A stretch of DNA of 64,000 nucleotides from Thalassia testudinum (GCA_037157565.1 JAZHRO010000026.1:33346501-33410500), one strand, 5' to 3'. Counted from the stretch's first letter, positions 48,840 to 61,453 are shown. Numbers and translations: made by a program. The notes: generated from the letters alone by a model not told the origin.

Positions 48840-49537
48840 ATCATTAGAACATTTGGAGGAAGATTTAAGAAGGGCTTATATTTCGATGAACAACTTCTAG
48901 GATAGGAGCTGTTAATACCTTCTAGCCTTAGAAAAGGAATGTTGTCTCTTAGTTTAAGAGTGTATAGAGAGAGATTGATGGATCATTGTGGCTCATGCCA
49001 CTTATAGACAAATTTCTTTTAGAATCATATGGAAAAATTGTTCCATTGGATGCTTTTATGAATAATTCAATTTGTTATTTCAAAAGTGTTATATCTTGTA
49101 TGTTTTCTTTTAATCTTACTTGAATGAATGTAAACATTGTTGATGATAAGGTTAAATCTTAATTCTATTAAGATATTGCTTTGATATCTATATTGACAGA
49201 TGGTCGTGTCGGTATTATGTTAAAAACACAATTAGAGTTATTACCTGTAATGATGGTTTTGGCAACATTTTTTACCCTACAGCAACGGATAAAAGTGTTG
49301 TTGTTGCTACTATAAAAAAAATGGCCAGCTTCTAGGTGTGACCGTCACTGTAGGTCTAGGTGCAACACCAACGATAAAAAACCATCGGTGTTGCCTACAG
49401 CAACGCCTCTTTAGAGAACACCTTCAATGAATAGCTCTTTAGAGCTATAGTGACAATCCTTTTGACCGATATTGACAGTTTCTGACTGTTGGTGTATGTG
49501 CAGACTGTTGTGAATTTTTAATCTTTTTGTATAAGTG

Positions 49538-49779
49538 TAGACATGTTTATGAAAGAATCGTTTGAATCAACTCATGGCATTGCAAAAGCATGAAAAATTG
49601 GCATTTAAAATTTTTCGAAATCAAGATCAAATCAATGTCATAACTCGATCAAGAAATGAAATGGAAAATGCTCTAAATCGAAACCACATGCGAGAAACTA
49701 ATTTTCTCATTTTGGGATCCCATGAGGTATCGGATTATACCTTATGGGTGATGTAGAATAATGGCCCACGTGTGGTGCC
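49538..49779. other. Unassigned sequence
   Basis: A 64-codon frame (49562-49756) has no recognisable motif. Nothing else seen. Confidence 0.35.
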
Positions 49780-51111
49780 TCCTACAATAAGTCTTGAGAG
49801 AGCCAAACTCCTTGACAGGTAGATGAAACCCTTCGTGTCGAGAAGATCCAATCATGAACATCATCTGTGAATTGTTTGTGAATTTGAAGTTGTCCTCTCC
49901 TCAAAACCACATACACATAAAGAGAGGGCCTTCGATAAGAGCATGAGTACATGGCCCTTTAGTTGTCGATCAACCAACAAAGCAAGTTGGTCAACTGGCT
50001 ACAAAGGGAACGATTCCTTAAAGATGACCTTCAATAGCACTACTCCAGGACTTGGCAGGATCAAAGGAAGCTCTAGTTCCATAATTTAAGGTAGAGCTCA
50101 ATGACTATCAGTGAGTACCAAACCCGTTTCATCGAGCTCCCGCATTTTGAGCTATCTGAAGAGGCTTCCAAAGTTGATAAGCATTGTAAGTTCATCCAAA
50201 GATTTCAACCAGAGATACTGAAGTACGTGAACGCACTTTCGTTGGACACATTCGCCCAGGTGGTTGCACAATAATGAAGTATGAGTAGGGCAATGCTAAG
50301 ACCTGCAGGAGCTTTGGCGGGCCATTAGGACAGACGTTGAACTATCAGAATAGATTTCAGAAGAGGATCAACCAAAGGTACCACTCGATCGGAGCACCAT
50401 CACCTGTACCTTAGTCCTCTCAATAGTAGGCACCGACCGCGGCCACAGGATCCACCTGGTTCCATCCTTCTATGCATACACAGACCTAGTGGACCGTGAG
50501 ACGAGCATAGTCAGGACTAGAGCAACGATTATGCTACAAGTGTGGTCAGCAAGGCCACATCAAGAAGGACTGCCCAACTAGGATGGGGACCTAGAGTGGG
50601 ATGCCTTTCAACAAGAATGGGGGAAAGGCTCAAACTTCTTAGACTCGTGGTGGGGGCTCTTAGCGATTTCAAGGATGTGCAGCCATGCAGGGACAAAGTC
50701 CTACTCAGAGTGTGGCCAACTCTAGTGCACCTCCGCCTGCAGGACAAATGTTTGCCATATCTCTAAGAGATGCGTAGGATTCTCCATCGATAGTAGCAAG
50801 CATGGATACTATCAATCAGCAATTGATTTTTACTATGTTTGATGTCGGTGCTTCCCATTCATTCATATTCCCTAACTTTTCTGTGAAACTTAAGAGACAA
50901 TCAATACTATTAGATGAGCCTTTACTTATAAAAGGTTCAACAAGGAAGTTGTTGGTAGCTAAGATAGTTTACAGAGACTATGAGGCGAGCATTAGGAGCT
51001 ACGTGTTGTTAGGCGACCTGATGGAAATCAAGATGGAGGAATTTGATGCCATCCTCGGTATGGACCGACTATTAAGGCACCATGCCTTGGTTGACTATTT
51101 CGAGAAGAAGG
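49780..51111 (+). pseudogene. Chromovirus gag-protease remnant
   Basis: Degenerate Tekay/Del-like Gag. The MTISEYQTRFIELPHFE region lies near 50101-50160, and a CCHC zinc knuckle CYKCGQQGHIKKDC near 50530-50575. The aspartic protease follows from 50802 with D-V-G-A-S-H and AILGMDRL. Several frameshifts separate the pieces. The protease is cut after D-Y-F-E-K-K by the family-C LTR at 51112. Left boundary not defined; no LTR of this element was found. Confidence 0.8.
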
Positions 51112-51128
51112 TGATTGCACAGCAATCA
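51112..51128 (+). other. U3-terminal hairpin of family-C LTR
   Basis: TGATTGCACAGCAATCA: perfect 7-bp stem, 3-nt loop, beginning at the first LTR base. Same geometry as family A but different stem sequence in three pairs. Confidence 0.85.
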
Positions 51129-52221
51129 TGCAACCTAAAACACTTGAATTGAGCTAAATTCAAGCATAACTTCGAGTCAATGCATGCATAAGCGTCGTAA
51201 TTCGCATACTAGTTAGTTTGAGTAGCCATATAGATAATATCATCATTTTATGACCTAAAAGAGAGATGATTTTAATCGCAGATGATTCAAAGCCGCGGAT
51301 GTTAGAGCAGACCGGATAGATCAAATCAGAACAACGACGGGAGTTCAACGCTTCCGAAATCGTCCAAATCAGACAACCAGAGCATCATGTGTAGTCCATA
51401 GAAGAACGGAGATCATGGAGCCAAAGGACAAAGATCTGAGCCTCAGATGAAGAATCCAACCACACGGATGAATCTGGATCGACGATCGCAGTCCAACGGC
51501 GCAAAATCAACTTGATCGGAAGTCTACATCACCAGATACAAGAAAAAGAAGATGAACGGCCATGATGGCACCACATAGCACCATCACAGCCACTCCCTCA
51601 CCATCGCCCCATTTAGGAAGGTCACACCGCACGCTGTGGGCCGTTGGATCTCCATCCAGCAGTCACGAGCATGCCACGTCGCTCGTCCAGACTGGATAAG
51701 CATAAATAGAAATAAACAAGTACATATAACAAAAGGTTCGCGTAGCACATTGGCTCGCGTGCGCACGCGGAAGCGGGTGACGCACGTTCGAGCCATGCAC
51801 TGCGTGAAATTGAAGCAACGTTGGCTGTGCAGGCGTGCGCAGGTGCAATTGCACGATTGTAAGGCCACGTGGCGCTATGAGAGCGAGCCGCGGGCGGATG
51901 CACGATCTCACGCACTTACTTCGATGCTAAGGCAATGGTGCTCGCTACGATCGAACGGTTGACATTGAGGCATGTTTTGAAGTCGAACGGTGAGCGAATA
52001 AGATAAGCGCACACGTGAGGAGGAATCAGAGCCGCGCGATCGATGATCGACGATGCAACGGCTGCCACGTGTCACTACCAGAGCGAATCTGAGCGTTTTA
52101 GGCGTAAATGAAGGTATTTTGAGGCCAAATCAGAGTCGATCTCCCGATCAACGGATCTGATCAAATAAGAGTTGTTGGATGATTTTAAGGCCAAAATACT
52201 CCTTTTTCCCTCCATCAAAAC

Positions 52222-52229
52222 TATAAAAG
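52222..52229 (+). promoter_or_regulatory. TATA box of family-C LTR
   Basis: TATAAAAG in the 3' third of the LTR, followed by GAAGACCC; a typical plant LTR promoter context. Confidence 0.65.
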
Positions 52230-52730
52230 AAGACCCAGGACCCCTCAGTTGAAGCATCTCTCTCTCCCATCAACTCCAGATCCCTTCTACCATCTTCTCT
52301 GCAATTCTCCGTCCCTCTGCAACTTCGTCCTGACACTCTGGATCTGAGGTGCTGCAGCACCTCGCACAAGCATCCTACAAGCGACGTCGTCTCTCTGCAC
52401 TTTCTATCTTTCTCTCTCTATCTCTCTATCTCCCTCTCCTTCTATCTTCTTTCTCTCTTTAGCATAGTACTTTTTACTTTGAAAACTATTTATGAATGCA
52501 ATAAAATTCTGATATTCTGAATGCTTGATATCTGCTCTTTATATATATATACATATATAAATACTTGTTAGAACTAGTTTTCTCAAAAGCTTCTGTTAAA
52601 AATCGAGATTGCCTCCCTACGAACGACCCGATACTCACCAATTTTTTTAATATAAATTTATTTATCGGCGTGTTTTCATGCTATAATACAATTCAAGAAT
52701 CTTTTAAAAAGAGAATCGCGTCGAACAAGT

Positions 52731-52748
52731 TGGCACCGTTGCCGAGGA
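52731..52748 (+). other. Primer-binding site of family-C element
   Basis: TGGCACCGTTGCCGAGGA is a close variant of the tRNA-Asp primer-binding site of family A. Confidence 0.85.
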
Positions 52749-54177
52749 GGCAACGAAAATTTTTGAAGGTTTCTTTGGTGCGAATTTGAGATTTCTAGCT
52801 TGTTATTTTCGTATGTGCAAGAAAGCAAAGAAATCAGAACGAAACACGATAACGGGAATTACGAGTTCGAACCTTAGGTAAGTACCCATAGTTTAGAGTA
52901 GTGAGATTTAGGATTTGCTTGAGCCCTAGGATTAAATTAGAATTTGTTTGCTTATTGAAAAAAAGAAAAAAAAGAAAAAAAATCCTAATTCTCGTGCTAA
53001 AATAAAGTTTTATCTTAAAAATTCAATTCCTGGAGATCTGTATGTCTAAAAATTCTCAAATTTTTACTGGACATATATTTCAAAGTCAGGAACAACATAT
53101 CCAAATTTCACATAAATTAGAGTTATATAGAAATTTTAAAAATTCGTGCGCTGATCTATTATCAATACGATTATTGTTCGTGATTTTTCAGAGTTCAAAA
53201 TATCATAGGAATTTTTATACAACTCCGATTGACTTGAAATTTGAGGCACTGAATTTTTGAGATAATTAAGAATTTAGGAAAAATCTAAATATTTATTTAT
53301 TTATTTAATTGTACGGATTATCCAATCACCAACTGGGGGTCAAAATAGACTGCAAAACCCCCAGCACACATTAAATTAGAAAAAAATAGAAAATTTGCAT
53401 TAAAATTCTTGAAAAAGTATTTTGTAAGTACCTAGTTACTGGTGCAATAAGGATCAATTGATTTCATTGCTTGGGTCACACCACTCATCATTTTGGACGA
53501 AAAAGAAACATTTAGAACTATCTGTGCTTAGGGTTTCACGCTAAGGATAAGCACACCTGCATTTCCATACTCAAAGAAAATCTATTAAATAGATTGAGAT
53601 TTGCAAAACTCTTTGTGTACCTCATCAGAACCTTGATTGAATTTATTTAATCAAGTAAATCCTAAAATTCATTAACACAAGCATTTAAATCTTAAAAGAT
53701 ACTTCATCATAAAAAATTGCTTGTGAACCCTGTTTGCCTGAGTACTTCACACATTTCAAAATCAATTTTAAGGGCAAACACCCCCTAACACCCATCATAT
53801 TCCAAAAGCACATCAAATCCAAGCCTAAAATTGAGCAGACGTACCTTAGGCAGGACTAATAGACTTGGGGACTTGAAACTAGATTGGGCTAAGGTCAAGG
53901 CCTTGTCTACTTAGACCCACCGGTGACAAGAAAGGTCGATGCGGTAACCGCGTTAACCTTTAGTGGTTTCCTGCCATGTGGGGTGTCGTAAGGGGTCCCA
54001 CCCTTCTGGCCAACTAAGTAATTCAAGGGTTGATCTAACCCAAACGTGTTTTGGGGAGTCAAGATCAGGTCCATTTAGGGTTGACACTCTGAGGATTAGT
54101 TTGATTGCTTGTATTGAAAGGGTGGGGTATTCTCTCACCTGTCTTCTCTCTCTTATCTATTAACTTTCTTTTGGTAC
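52749..54177 (+). other. Leader of family-C element
   Basis: Non-coding 1.4 kb. The segment at about 53910-54100 resembles the family-A pre-gag block, sharing GTGACAAGAAAGGTCG and, near its end, TTTTGGGGAGTCAAGATCAG against TTTTTGGGTGTCTTGATTGG. Confidence 0.65.
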
Positions 54178-54293
54178 ATGGATGCTAAAAGGTCTCTGAA
54201 CTTTGATTTGGTACCACCTTTAGATAATAAACTAAGAAGACCAAATTTTTCTGAATACATTTCAATGACTAATTACCATGAGGAAGAACTTAT
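54178..54293 (+). pseudogene. Family-C gag N-terminus, truncated
   Basis: The first 38-39 codons of a Gag starting M-D-A-K-R-S-L, equivalent to MYGRRSL of family A, after the leader block and in the expected position. Cut by the LTR at 54294. No more of this protein is in the window. Confidence 0.65.
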
Positions 54294-57073
54294 TGATGGG
54301 AACACCATCATGAGCCATAATTAGCTCATTTTGATCCAGTTAAGTCAGTAAATGCTCCTATATAACTACTAGAGAGCCATAAGTCACTACATAACTGTTC
54401 TGAGGGAAATATAAGAAAATAGGGTTAAAACTGTAGTTTTACCATCATTTCATGAATGCAGTACAATCACAAGTTTTCCCGGGGGGTAATTAAGGGTCAA
54501 ATGATCCTAAAAGTCTAACAAGTGGGTTAGAACAAATAGAAAAGGGTTTGCACGTGTTTTGAGAATTAAATGACTTTTGAAACCTTAAAAACTGACTTGC
54601 TTAATTAACTGAGGTTATGGTCATAATAAAATTCACCTAAATCCTCTAAAATTCATAAAAAAAATATTCTCTAAGGTTTGAAACCTTCAATTTGACCAAC
54701 AGAACCCGTCTTAACTTAAAACAGAGTCTCAGACAGACATTTATCCTAATTTAGCCTTTTGCATAAATTACCCAATCAAACTTAGTCAAAACCTAAATCT
54801 AACTTCATCATTGGATTCCTTGGGTCCAAATTAGGTTTTCACCAAAATTTGGGTCCAATCTAAGATCACCTTGACTAAGTTTGCATTTTGGTCCAGTCAG
54901 ACTCTTTCTATCTCATTTAGACCCTTAACTTTTGAATTTTCCTACAAATAGCCCCCCAACTTCTTTACCTTCTTCACAAGCAGGTCCCCACACAATTTTT
55001 GGAAGGTGATACCTTCACCGTTGAGTTTCGAGCGAGGATTTCTCGCTCGATTCTTAATCAATCCTTCTTAAAATTAATACGGGGATTCCTTGGGAAGTTT
55101 CCTTCCATTTGAGCCATTCCTTGGACTCTAAGTCCTTCCCAAAAGGCCATGCGAACCTTTCAAAGGTTCGGGTATCCTTCATTGCAACTACCTTCCAAGC
55201 TTGAAAGCTTCTTTCCAAGCTTGGAAGGGCCTTTTATGGCTTATAAAAGAGACCTCAGGGCACAACCATGCATTTCAACAAGTTTTGGCCTAAGAAACCC
55301 TCATCTTCTCCATCTCTGGCCACCTTCAGACTTAGCTCCGGTGACCCCTCTCCGTTCTCCTCCTTCGGCCGTCCAACCATCAAATTGGATGACCAACTAT
55401 CTTCCCCTCATCTTCTCGAACCTCTCCTGCCAACGAGAGGTCGTGCCTTTACCTCAGTCGACATCGTCGCCTCGCCGCACTATCTTCCTTCTCCGGCTTT
55501 GGTCGATCAACACCGGAGCCTTCTGCCTCTCTTTCGCATCCATAAGTTCCTCTATCACTCTCTCTCTCACTATACTTTCTTTTCCCACTCTCATAACACA
55601 TGCACAACCACTAATTCTCCCTCAACACCGTCACCTTCTTCCGCTCCAACGAAGCTCTGGCAATGCCTATCCACCGCGCCACAGCACGAATCTCACCGCT
55701 ACCACCCCCATCAGCTCCACCATAACTCCACGAACAAAAGCCCTAACCTAATTCCACCGAACAACCCACCTTTGCACGGTCGTTTCCGTCAACGTCAGGC
55801 CTCCTCCCTCACTTTCACCATACGCTGCACCCACCACCGCACTCGCCACTCCACGGCGAACCTGTTGAGCTATCTGACATGGTCGAGAGGCCTTTTTCTT
55901 GAGTTTCAGGTCTTCAACCATCATCACCATTACTACAGAGCTACGAAGGAAGCTTGAAGCTTCGTTAGGCACCTGTAGCTCTAGGTGCCACCTCCAGGTG
56001 ACGCAGATTGGCTTCAGGTATCCTCCCAGGTCCTTGATTGGGAGCTTGAACCTTAGCAGCTGCCTTGATTGGAAGGTAATCCAGCCGCAGACGCATGCGA
56101 AGAAGAGGCACTATCTTTAGTGCCACATCGTTAGCTGAAGAGCACACCACAGCTCATAAGTTGATTTTGTGTCTAAGGCTTATCGCCTCAGACACTGGGG
56201 GTGAGGTCCCCACTCACCCACTCACCTGCTCCTCGCCTGTGACCCGTCCCCCATGGGCCTGGCGTAGATCCGACCCGCCTAACCCGTTCCTACTCCTCGA
56301 TTGCGATCATGCTTGCAGCCCTGGACCCAGGTGTGCTCTAGGTCCGAAACCCGGTAACCCAGTACTGTGGAAGGCTCTGAGAGAGCGTGACCCAGAGAGA
56401 AAGAGAGATAGCACATGGGGGCAGGGGGGTTTTGCTCTCTGGAGAATTGGCTGACACTTAGTCAACTTTGAGGAACCTTCCCCCTCTGTGTGAAGAAGAA
56501 GAGGAAAGGAAGGAGAGCCGCACAGAGAAGAAAGGCAGAAGAAGAAGAAGGCCACGGCAAGAAGAAGAGAAGACCTGAGCCAGAAGAAGAAGAGGAAAGG
56601 AAGGAGAGCTGCACAGGAAGAGAAAAAGAAGGAGAAGAGTAGAAGAACAGAAGAAGGAGAACAAAAGGAAGAAGAGAAGACAAGGTAGGAGAAGCAGAGC
56701 TGCACAGCAAGAAAGAAAGAAGAAGAAGAGAGACCCTTGAGTCACTAAGCTACTATAGCACCAGGCTGTTTAAGTTGTCTGATACATCTGATTACATATA
56801 TTTAAGGCTTTGATTTAATTACTATTTGTGAAGAGTAATTGGTGATTTAAATCACTATTTTACTCCACTCTTTTTGCACATTGATACCTGACATTATTCT
56901 TGTTGCAATCTCTTATATTTCTGATTCAAATTGTGATCTTAAGTTTTGAATTCCATATTGCTTCCTGTGTTCGACCTCGAACTTAAAATTTGAGTATAAA
57001 TTTTATTTATTTTCAAAGCGATTTTGACTATACTATAATGCAATTTTTTAAACCTCGATTTTGCATGCGAACA
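54294..57073 (+). repeat. Old family-A 5' LTR
   Basis: LTR of 2780 bp, nearly the length of the palindrome LTRs (2794), starting TGATGGGAACACCATCATG and ending GCGAACA, followed by TTTT and a degenerate primer-binding site. TATA box TATAAAAG at 55242-55249. A purine-rich tract at about 56460-56740 corresponds to 2870-3290. Heavily diverged from the other family-A LTRs, hence older. Overlapping frames at 55149-55957 are spurious. Confidence 0.85.
55242..55249 (+). promoter_or_regulatory. TATA box of old family-A LTR
   Basis: TATAAAAG at a position comparable to the TATA boxes of the younger LTRs. Confidence 0.65.
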
Positions 57074-57076
57074 TTT

Positions 57077-57095
57077 TTGCACCGCTGTTGGGGAG
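57077..57095 (+). other. Degenerate primer-binding site, old family-A copy
   Basis: TTGCACCGCTGTTGGGGAG aligns with the tRNA-Asp site of the intact copies with several transitions and the same four-base spacing from the LTR. Confidence 0.7.
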
Positions 57096-58036
57096 CAACG
57101 CACAATTCAGATCTCTTGGTTGCAATATCCGAGTCAATATTAACTTGCTTTATCTCTTTTGACTTTGATCTATTTCAGGGGATCCATTAAGGAAGATCGG
57201 CCGCACATCAACCACTCTAGGGACAGGTAAAAATCCATTCAAATCCTTCTAAGCCCCTGAATATGAAAAAGCTAAAAAAGGAAGAAATCAATTAGGGCTA
57301 CTTGCATTATATTCTTAGATTAATCATCAAAGTTTCCTGATTTGATTTAGACAAACATTTAAATCCTGATCTGTGCACCCATTTGAAGCTAAGGTATCTA
57401 GGGCTATCAGATTCTTGTTTGACCCTTAGGTACCTCATTTTGACAAACTAAATTGGACCAAATTAGAGCCAATTAAGGATTCTAGTTTAGGGTTTTTAGA
57501 GACACTTACTTAATCAAGAATTGATCTTTCCAAACAATGTGTGCCTAAGCCTTGATTGAATTGATCTATACAAGCAAAACCCTAAAATCAGGCTCTTAAT
57601 TTCATTTGAACACTAAAAGAGGGACCTAAGTTTCTCAAGAGGACAAAACAAGTGAAGTTGACCCACCTTGTTGGGTTAACCAATCTTCAAATTAAGTCAC
57701 TTTTCACAAAAACATCTTAAAATTTCAAGTGAAATCATAAGCACCCTTGCTCTTAATTAAAATTGGTAGACTTAAGAGGTCAAGTCCCCATTCTAGTCTA
57801 CCTGGAACATTAGTGACAAGAGAGGTCGGGTGCGGGAAACCCTATCACCCGTGGGGGTGCTCTACCGTGTAGGGGTCTTTGCGGGACTCTCCCTCTCTGG
57901 TTGCCCAGGTAATTATCAGGTGGACGGCTTTTTGACTAAGGGGTATCATCCACCCCAAACCTCTACAGTCATTCAAAATTTTTGGGTGTCTTGATTTGGT
58001 CCATCACATTCTTTCTCTCATCTAATCCATCGGTGC
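57096..58036 (+). other. Leader of old family-A copy
   Basis: Non-coding 0.94 kb. It includes the pre-gag block at about 57770-58015 with GTGACAAGAGAGGTCGGGT retained despite divergence elsewhere. Confidence 0.7.
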
Positions 58037-58793
58037 ATGTTTGCGAGGAGGTCCTTAAAACCATCCTTGAGGCCTCCATTAGATATTCACTCTCGTCGAG
58101 GTCGAGCCTCAACTTCCATGTTTGTACAACAAACTGATCACATTAACATATCCTATGATTCAGAACCCACTTCCCCTTCATCAGCTATGGATCACCAAGA
58201 AGAACAACCTAATCTTGAGCAACAATTCCATGACTTCCAAAATCGAATCAATGCTATCATCAACCCACCACCGCATCCTCAAATGCGAGATCACTATAAT
58301 CCCACAGCGGTGGAGATCGAACCCTGAATCAACATTCCCGTGGGAGGACTCGAGGTAGATCTAAAGCCTAGCATACTTCATATGACTCCAAAATTTCATA
58401 GCTTGAACTCCAAGGATCATTTCCAGCACATCAAGAACTAAAACATCTGGCCCACACCTTTGGGGCAAATGTACCGAATCAGGATGGATTACTCTTAAAA
58501 CGCTTCTCATTCTCCTTGGATGACAAAGCCGTTCATTGGTTTTAGACTCAACCACACGTGATCAACACATGGGGAGAACTTCAAACTGCCTTCTTGTAAA
58601 AATTCTACCCCATCGATCGTACCAACGCAATGCAGCACCAAATCACGCACTTCTCCCAAGGAGCAGGAGAATCTCTACACGAAGCATGGGATTACGTTTT
58701 GGATCTCATGTGTAAGTGCCCCCATCACGGAGTTCCGAAGTGGGAACAAGTCCAATCATTTTACCATGGACTTCGTGAGGATATTGATAACGA
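58037..58793 (+). pseudogene. Old family-A gag fragment, decayed and interrupted
   Basis: Gag of the element whose LTR is at 54294. It starts MFARRSLKPSL and aligns along its length with the capsid part of 4406-5160. A TGA at 58325-58327 replaces a CGA arginine codon, and further stops and a frameshift follow (for example TAG at about 58544). The last homologous residues are near FYHGLREDI, after which a - strand LTR begins at 58794. The rest of the element is beyond the window. Confidence 0.88.
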
Positions 58794-61453
58794 TGGCTTC
58801 GAGAGATAACCGGGTTTTATTGTTATGTCGTTGTAATATAGCCAGTTATTGCCATCATTTCAAATATATAATTTTTTTACTCGGAAAATAAAAGAGTTCC
58901 CGAGGTCGAACTCAGGGAGCAAACTGTATTCTAGAGATATACATGTTTCTTTTACAAAAATAAACAAAGAGAGGGAAAGAATGTGGTGTCTTTTTTTCTC
59001 TTTGTTTCTCCTCGTCTCAGATCTGCCTCTTCTTCGTTCTGCAGAGGTGATCTTCTTTCTTTCTGCAGATCTCCTTCTTTCTTCTTTGTTCTGCAGAGGT
59101 GATCTTCTTTCTTTCTGCAGATCTCCTTCTTCCGTCTTTTCTTTTTCCAGTCAGGGACGTCGCCCCTCCTTCTTTCTTCTTTTCCCTTCAGGCCGTCGTC
59201 TGATTTCCAAATCAGACGACTTAAACTGCCTGTTGCTACAGTGTCTTCCTCAGCTTCCTTCTTCTTCACCTGTTCCTGCACACTTCAGAGCTTACGTCAG
59301 AGGACAAAACCTACTCTACCCTCTCCCCCGCGTCTCTCTCTCTCTGAAACCACTCTTGGGAAAGCTCTCCCAGAGCTGCCGGGTAATCGGGTACGGGTCG
59401 TGCCCGGGTCCAGGCCCACCGGCGTGCGTGGTGGGCGAGGAGTGCAGGTCAGTCTAAGTCGGGTCGGGTCGGGTCAAGTCCGCGGGGTGTGAGCGCGGAC
59501 GAGACCGGGTAACCGGGCGGGTGAAGGGGACCTCACCCCGTGTGCTGAGGCAGTAAGCCTCCAGCACCTTTGCGTCTTATATCGCTGCGCCTCTTCGGAC
59601 TTTTCCGAGGTGGGACTAAATGTCCCACCTCAATTGCGCGCCCGCAGCGGGGAAAGCAGCGGGAGACCGCGGCGTCACGCGAAGCCTTCTGCCTTAGCTG
59701 CGAGCCTGGTGTTTTGTCGAAATGCCTCGCAAGGCCTGGGAGTCGAATCTGGGCGTGGCGCTGAGCGTGGCGCGCCTGTAGCTGCAGGCGGAAGCAGCTC
59801 CTTCTGAACGGCAATGGCGGCGGAGGTCGGGTGGCCTGTTCACAGAAAAACGGCCTCTCGGCCTAATCAGAAAGTGTCGGGAGCTTCGCCAGGGTGCGGC
59901 GAAGCTCGTGTGGGTGGTGGCGAGGCGCGGGGCGGCGTGCAAGGGCTACCCTAGGTCGGACTGTGGGTCGGAGGATGGGTTTGTTGGGGGAAGCGTTACG
60001 GAGGTGTGGAGTGGCAGTGAAGGGGTGGGGGTGCTCAGTGTGATGAGGCGGAGGTTCGGTGAGGGTCGGCGAGGTGTGTGAGGCTGTGGAGCGATGGGAG
60101 CATCTCGCCGGAGGGTGGCCGGAGACGGAGGGGGTGACGATGGTCAGGGTCGGTCGAGGGCTTAATTGAATAAATTGAAGGCGGGGAAAGAAAGAGGAGA
60201 AGAAGGGGAGTAGTTCTAGCTTACTTGCAGGGACGAAGGGGGAGGAATAGGGCGACAGTCGTATCGACTGTCGCCGGAGAAGACGATGCTCAGGGAAAGG
60301 GGCGGCGGCGAGCAGAGAGCCGGAGAGGCGCCAGCTGGGTGCGGCGTGGCGCGGAAAGAGCAGGGGAGGAAGTCTCTGCTGCTGGTATTGCGGCAGAGCG
60401 AAGAGGAGAAGGGGGAGGAACCGCCGGAGCTGGTGAGCGTCTGCCGGAGAGAGAAGAGAGGAAAGTTGGGGGTTTTCTCCGTCAGACCCGAGCTACCCTG
60501 GTTGGTGGAGCAACGGGGGTATTTATAGGGACCGAATCAGGGAGGAAGGCGGAGGGAGACGACGTGTCTCCCTCGCCGGAGGACGCCGGAGATGGAAACC
60601 CATACCGTCCGTGCGTTCGCACGGCCGGTATGGTGGGTTGCAGCGACCAGGGGGGTGTTCCTGCGACGGCTGACGACGCAGGGCACCCCCGGTTGACTTG
60701 CCAGCCCCTCCCCCTCACCCTACGCGGCGCCATGCTCCGCGCAAGGTCGCCGGAGCATGGTGCTGGCAGGTTTTGCAGGAGGGACCTGAACGCAAAGAAC
60801 GAAGGAGAGTTAGGGGCCAAAATGCGAGGGTTCAAAAGTTGAGGGCCAAAAAGTAAATAGATGAGGACCAAAATGTAAAGTTGGTCAAGAAGGTTTCTTC
60901 TTAGGCTCAAGTTTTTATACATGACTAATTAGGGCCTAAGGAATCTGATGGTGAATTTCATTTCTATATTAAACCTTGTTTGACCAGTCAATTTATGCGA
61001 AAACCCAAATTAAGTTATTAATTGGGCATGGTTCTCAATGTAGGTCAAAATGGGTTCTGAAGGCCAAATTGAAGGTTCTAAACCCTAGAGATTATTTTTC
61101 TATGAATTTTAGAGGGTTTATTCTATTTTTAATTTGCCTCGAACCTCGTGAATTGAAGTGGGTTTGTTTTAGGGTTACAGATTATCATTTAGTTCCTTGG
61201 AATTGCTGTAGCCCTTGTCAGATCATCTCATCCCACTTTTATTCTTATTAGGTTGCTTTGACCTATGTTTGGACCCTGAATTACCCTGTATGCAGATTAT
61301 ACTGGTAAAATTACATTTTTACCCCTTATGACTTGTTTTCTCCTCAAACTCAGAATTCTCTGAGTTAAGCCTTTCCTTGAGTTATGTAGGAGCTTTTATC
61401 CTTTGTATTGGGTCAAAATGAGCTAGTTATGGCTCATGATGAGGTTCTCATCA
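58794..61453 (-). repeat. 3' LTR of family-A-related non-autonomous element
   Basis: LTR of 2660 bp. On - it begins TGATGAGAACC at 61453, immediately after a polypurine tract, and ends GAAGCCA at 58794. TATA box at 60520-60527, promoter dyad at 60553-60573, U3 inverted repeat at 60597-60639, R stem-loop at 60251-60275, and the pyrimidine-rich complement of the purine tract at about 58960-59290. Because internal sequence lies at higher coordinates and on the polypurine side, this is the 3' LTR of a - strand element extending past the window. Confidence 0.9.
61437..61453 (-). other. U3-terminal hairpin, third family-A LTR
   Basis: The same 17 nt as at 22474-22490: 7-bp stem and 3-nt loop. Confidence 0.85.

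Larger units (their letters stand above)
42056..49537. mobile_element. Possible non-autonomous CACTA-like element carrying gene fragments
   Basis: Starts CACTACAAAATAAATGACC at 42056. The right boundary reads TTTTTGTATAAGTG at 49537, an imperfect reverse complement. Both edges carry related short motifs: ACCAACGG and ACACCGAT on the left, ACCAACGA, CATCGGTGTTG and ACCGATATTGAC on the right. A hairpin CAACACCAACG..CATCGGTGTTG lies near 49360-49395. The flanking 3-bp duplication is not convincing (AAT versus TAG). No transposase is visible. Inside are kinase-gene remnants. The boundary assignment is tentative. Confidence 0.35.
51112..52727 (+). repeat. Family-C Athila 5' LTR
   Basis: LTR of 1616 bp, starting TGATTGCACAGCAATCA and ending TCGAACA. 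TATA box TATAAAAG at 52222-52229. The primer-binding site follows after three bases. It is inserted in a chromovirus protease. Frames around 51580-51960 are not recognisable proteins. Confidence 0.8.

Noticed and set aside
55149..55957. 200- and 229-codon frames in the old family-A LTR
   Set aside because: Two overlapping frames in pyrimidine-rich LTR sequence downstream of the TATA box, full of Ser/Pro/Leu runs and without homologous frames in sister LTRs.
56307..56745. Leu/Phe/Ser-rich frames that look like membrane proteins (also 2753-3283, 19830-20561 and 58849-59457)
   Set aside because: They are translations of the purine/pyrimidine-rich LTR tract; hydrophobicity is a by-product of CTT/TTC codons.
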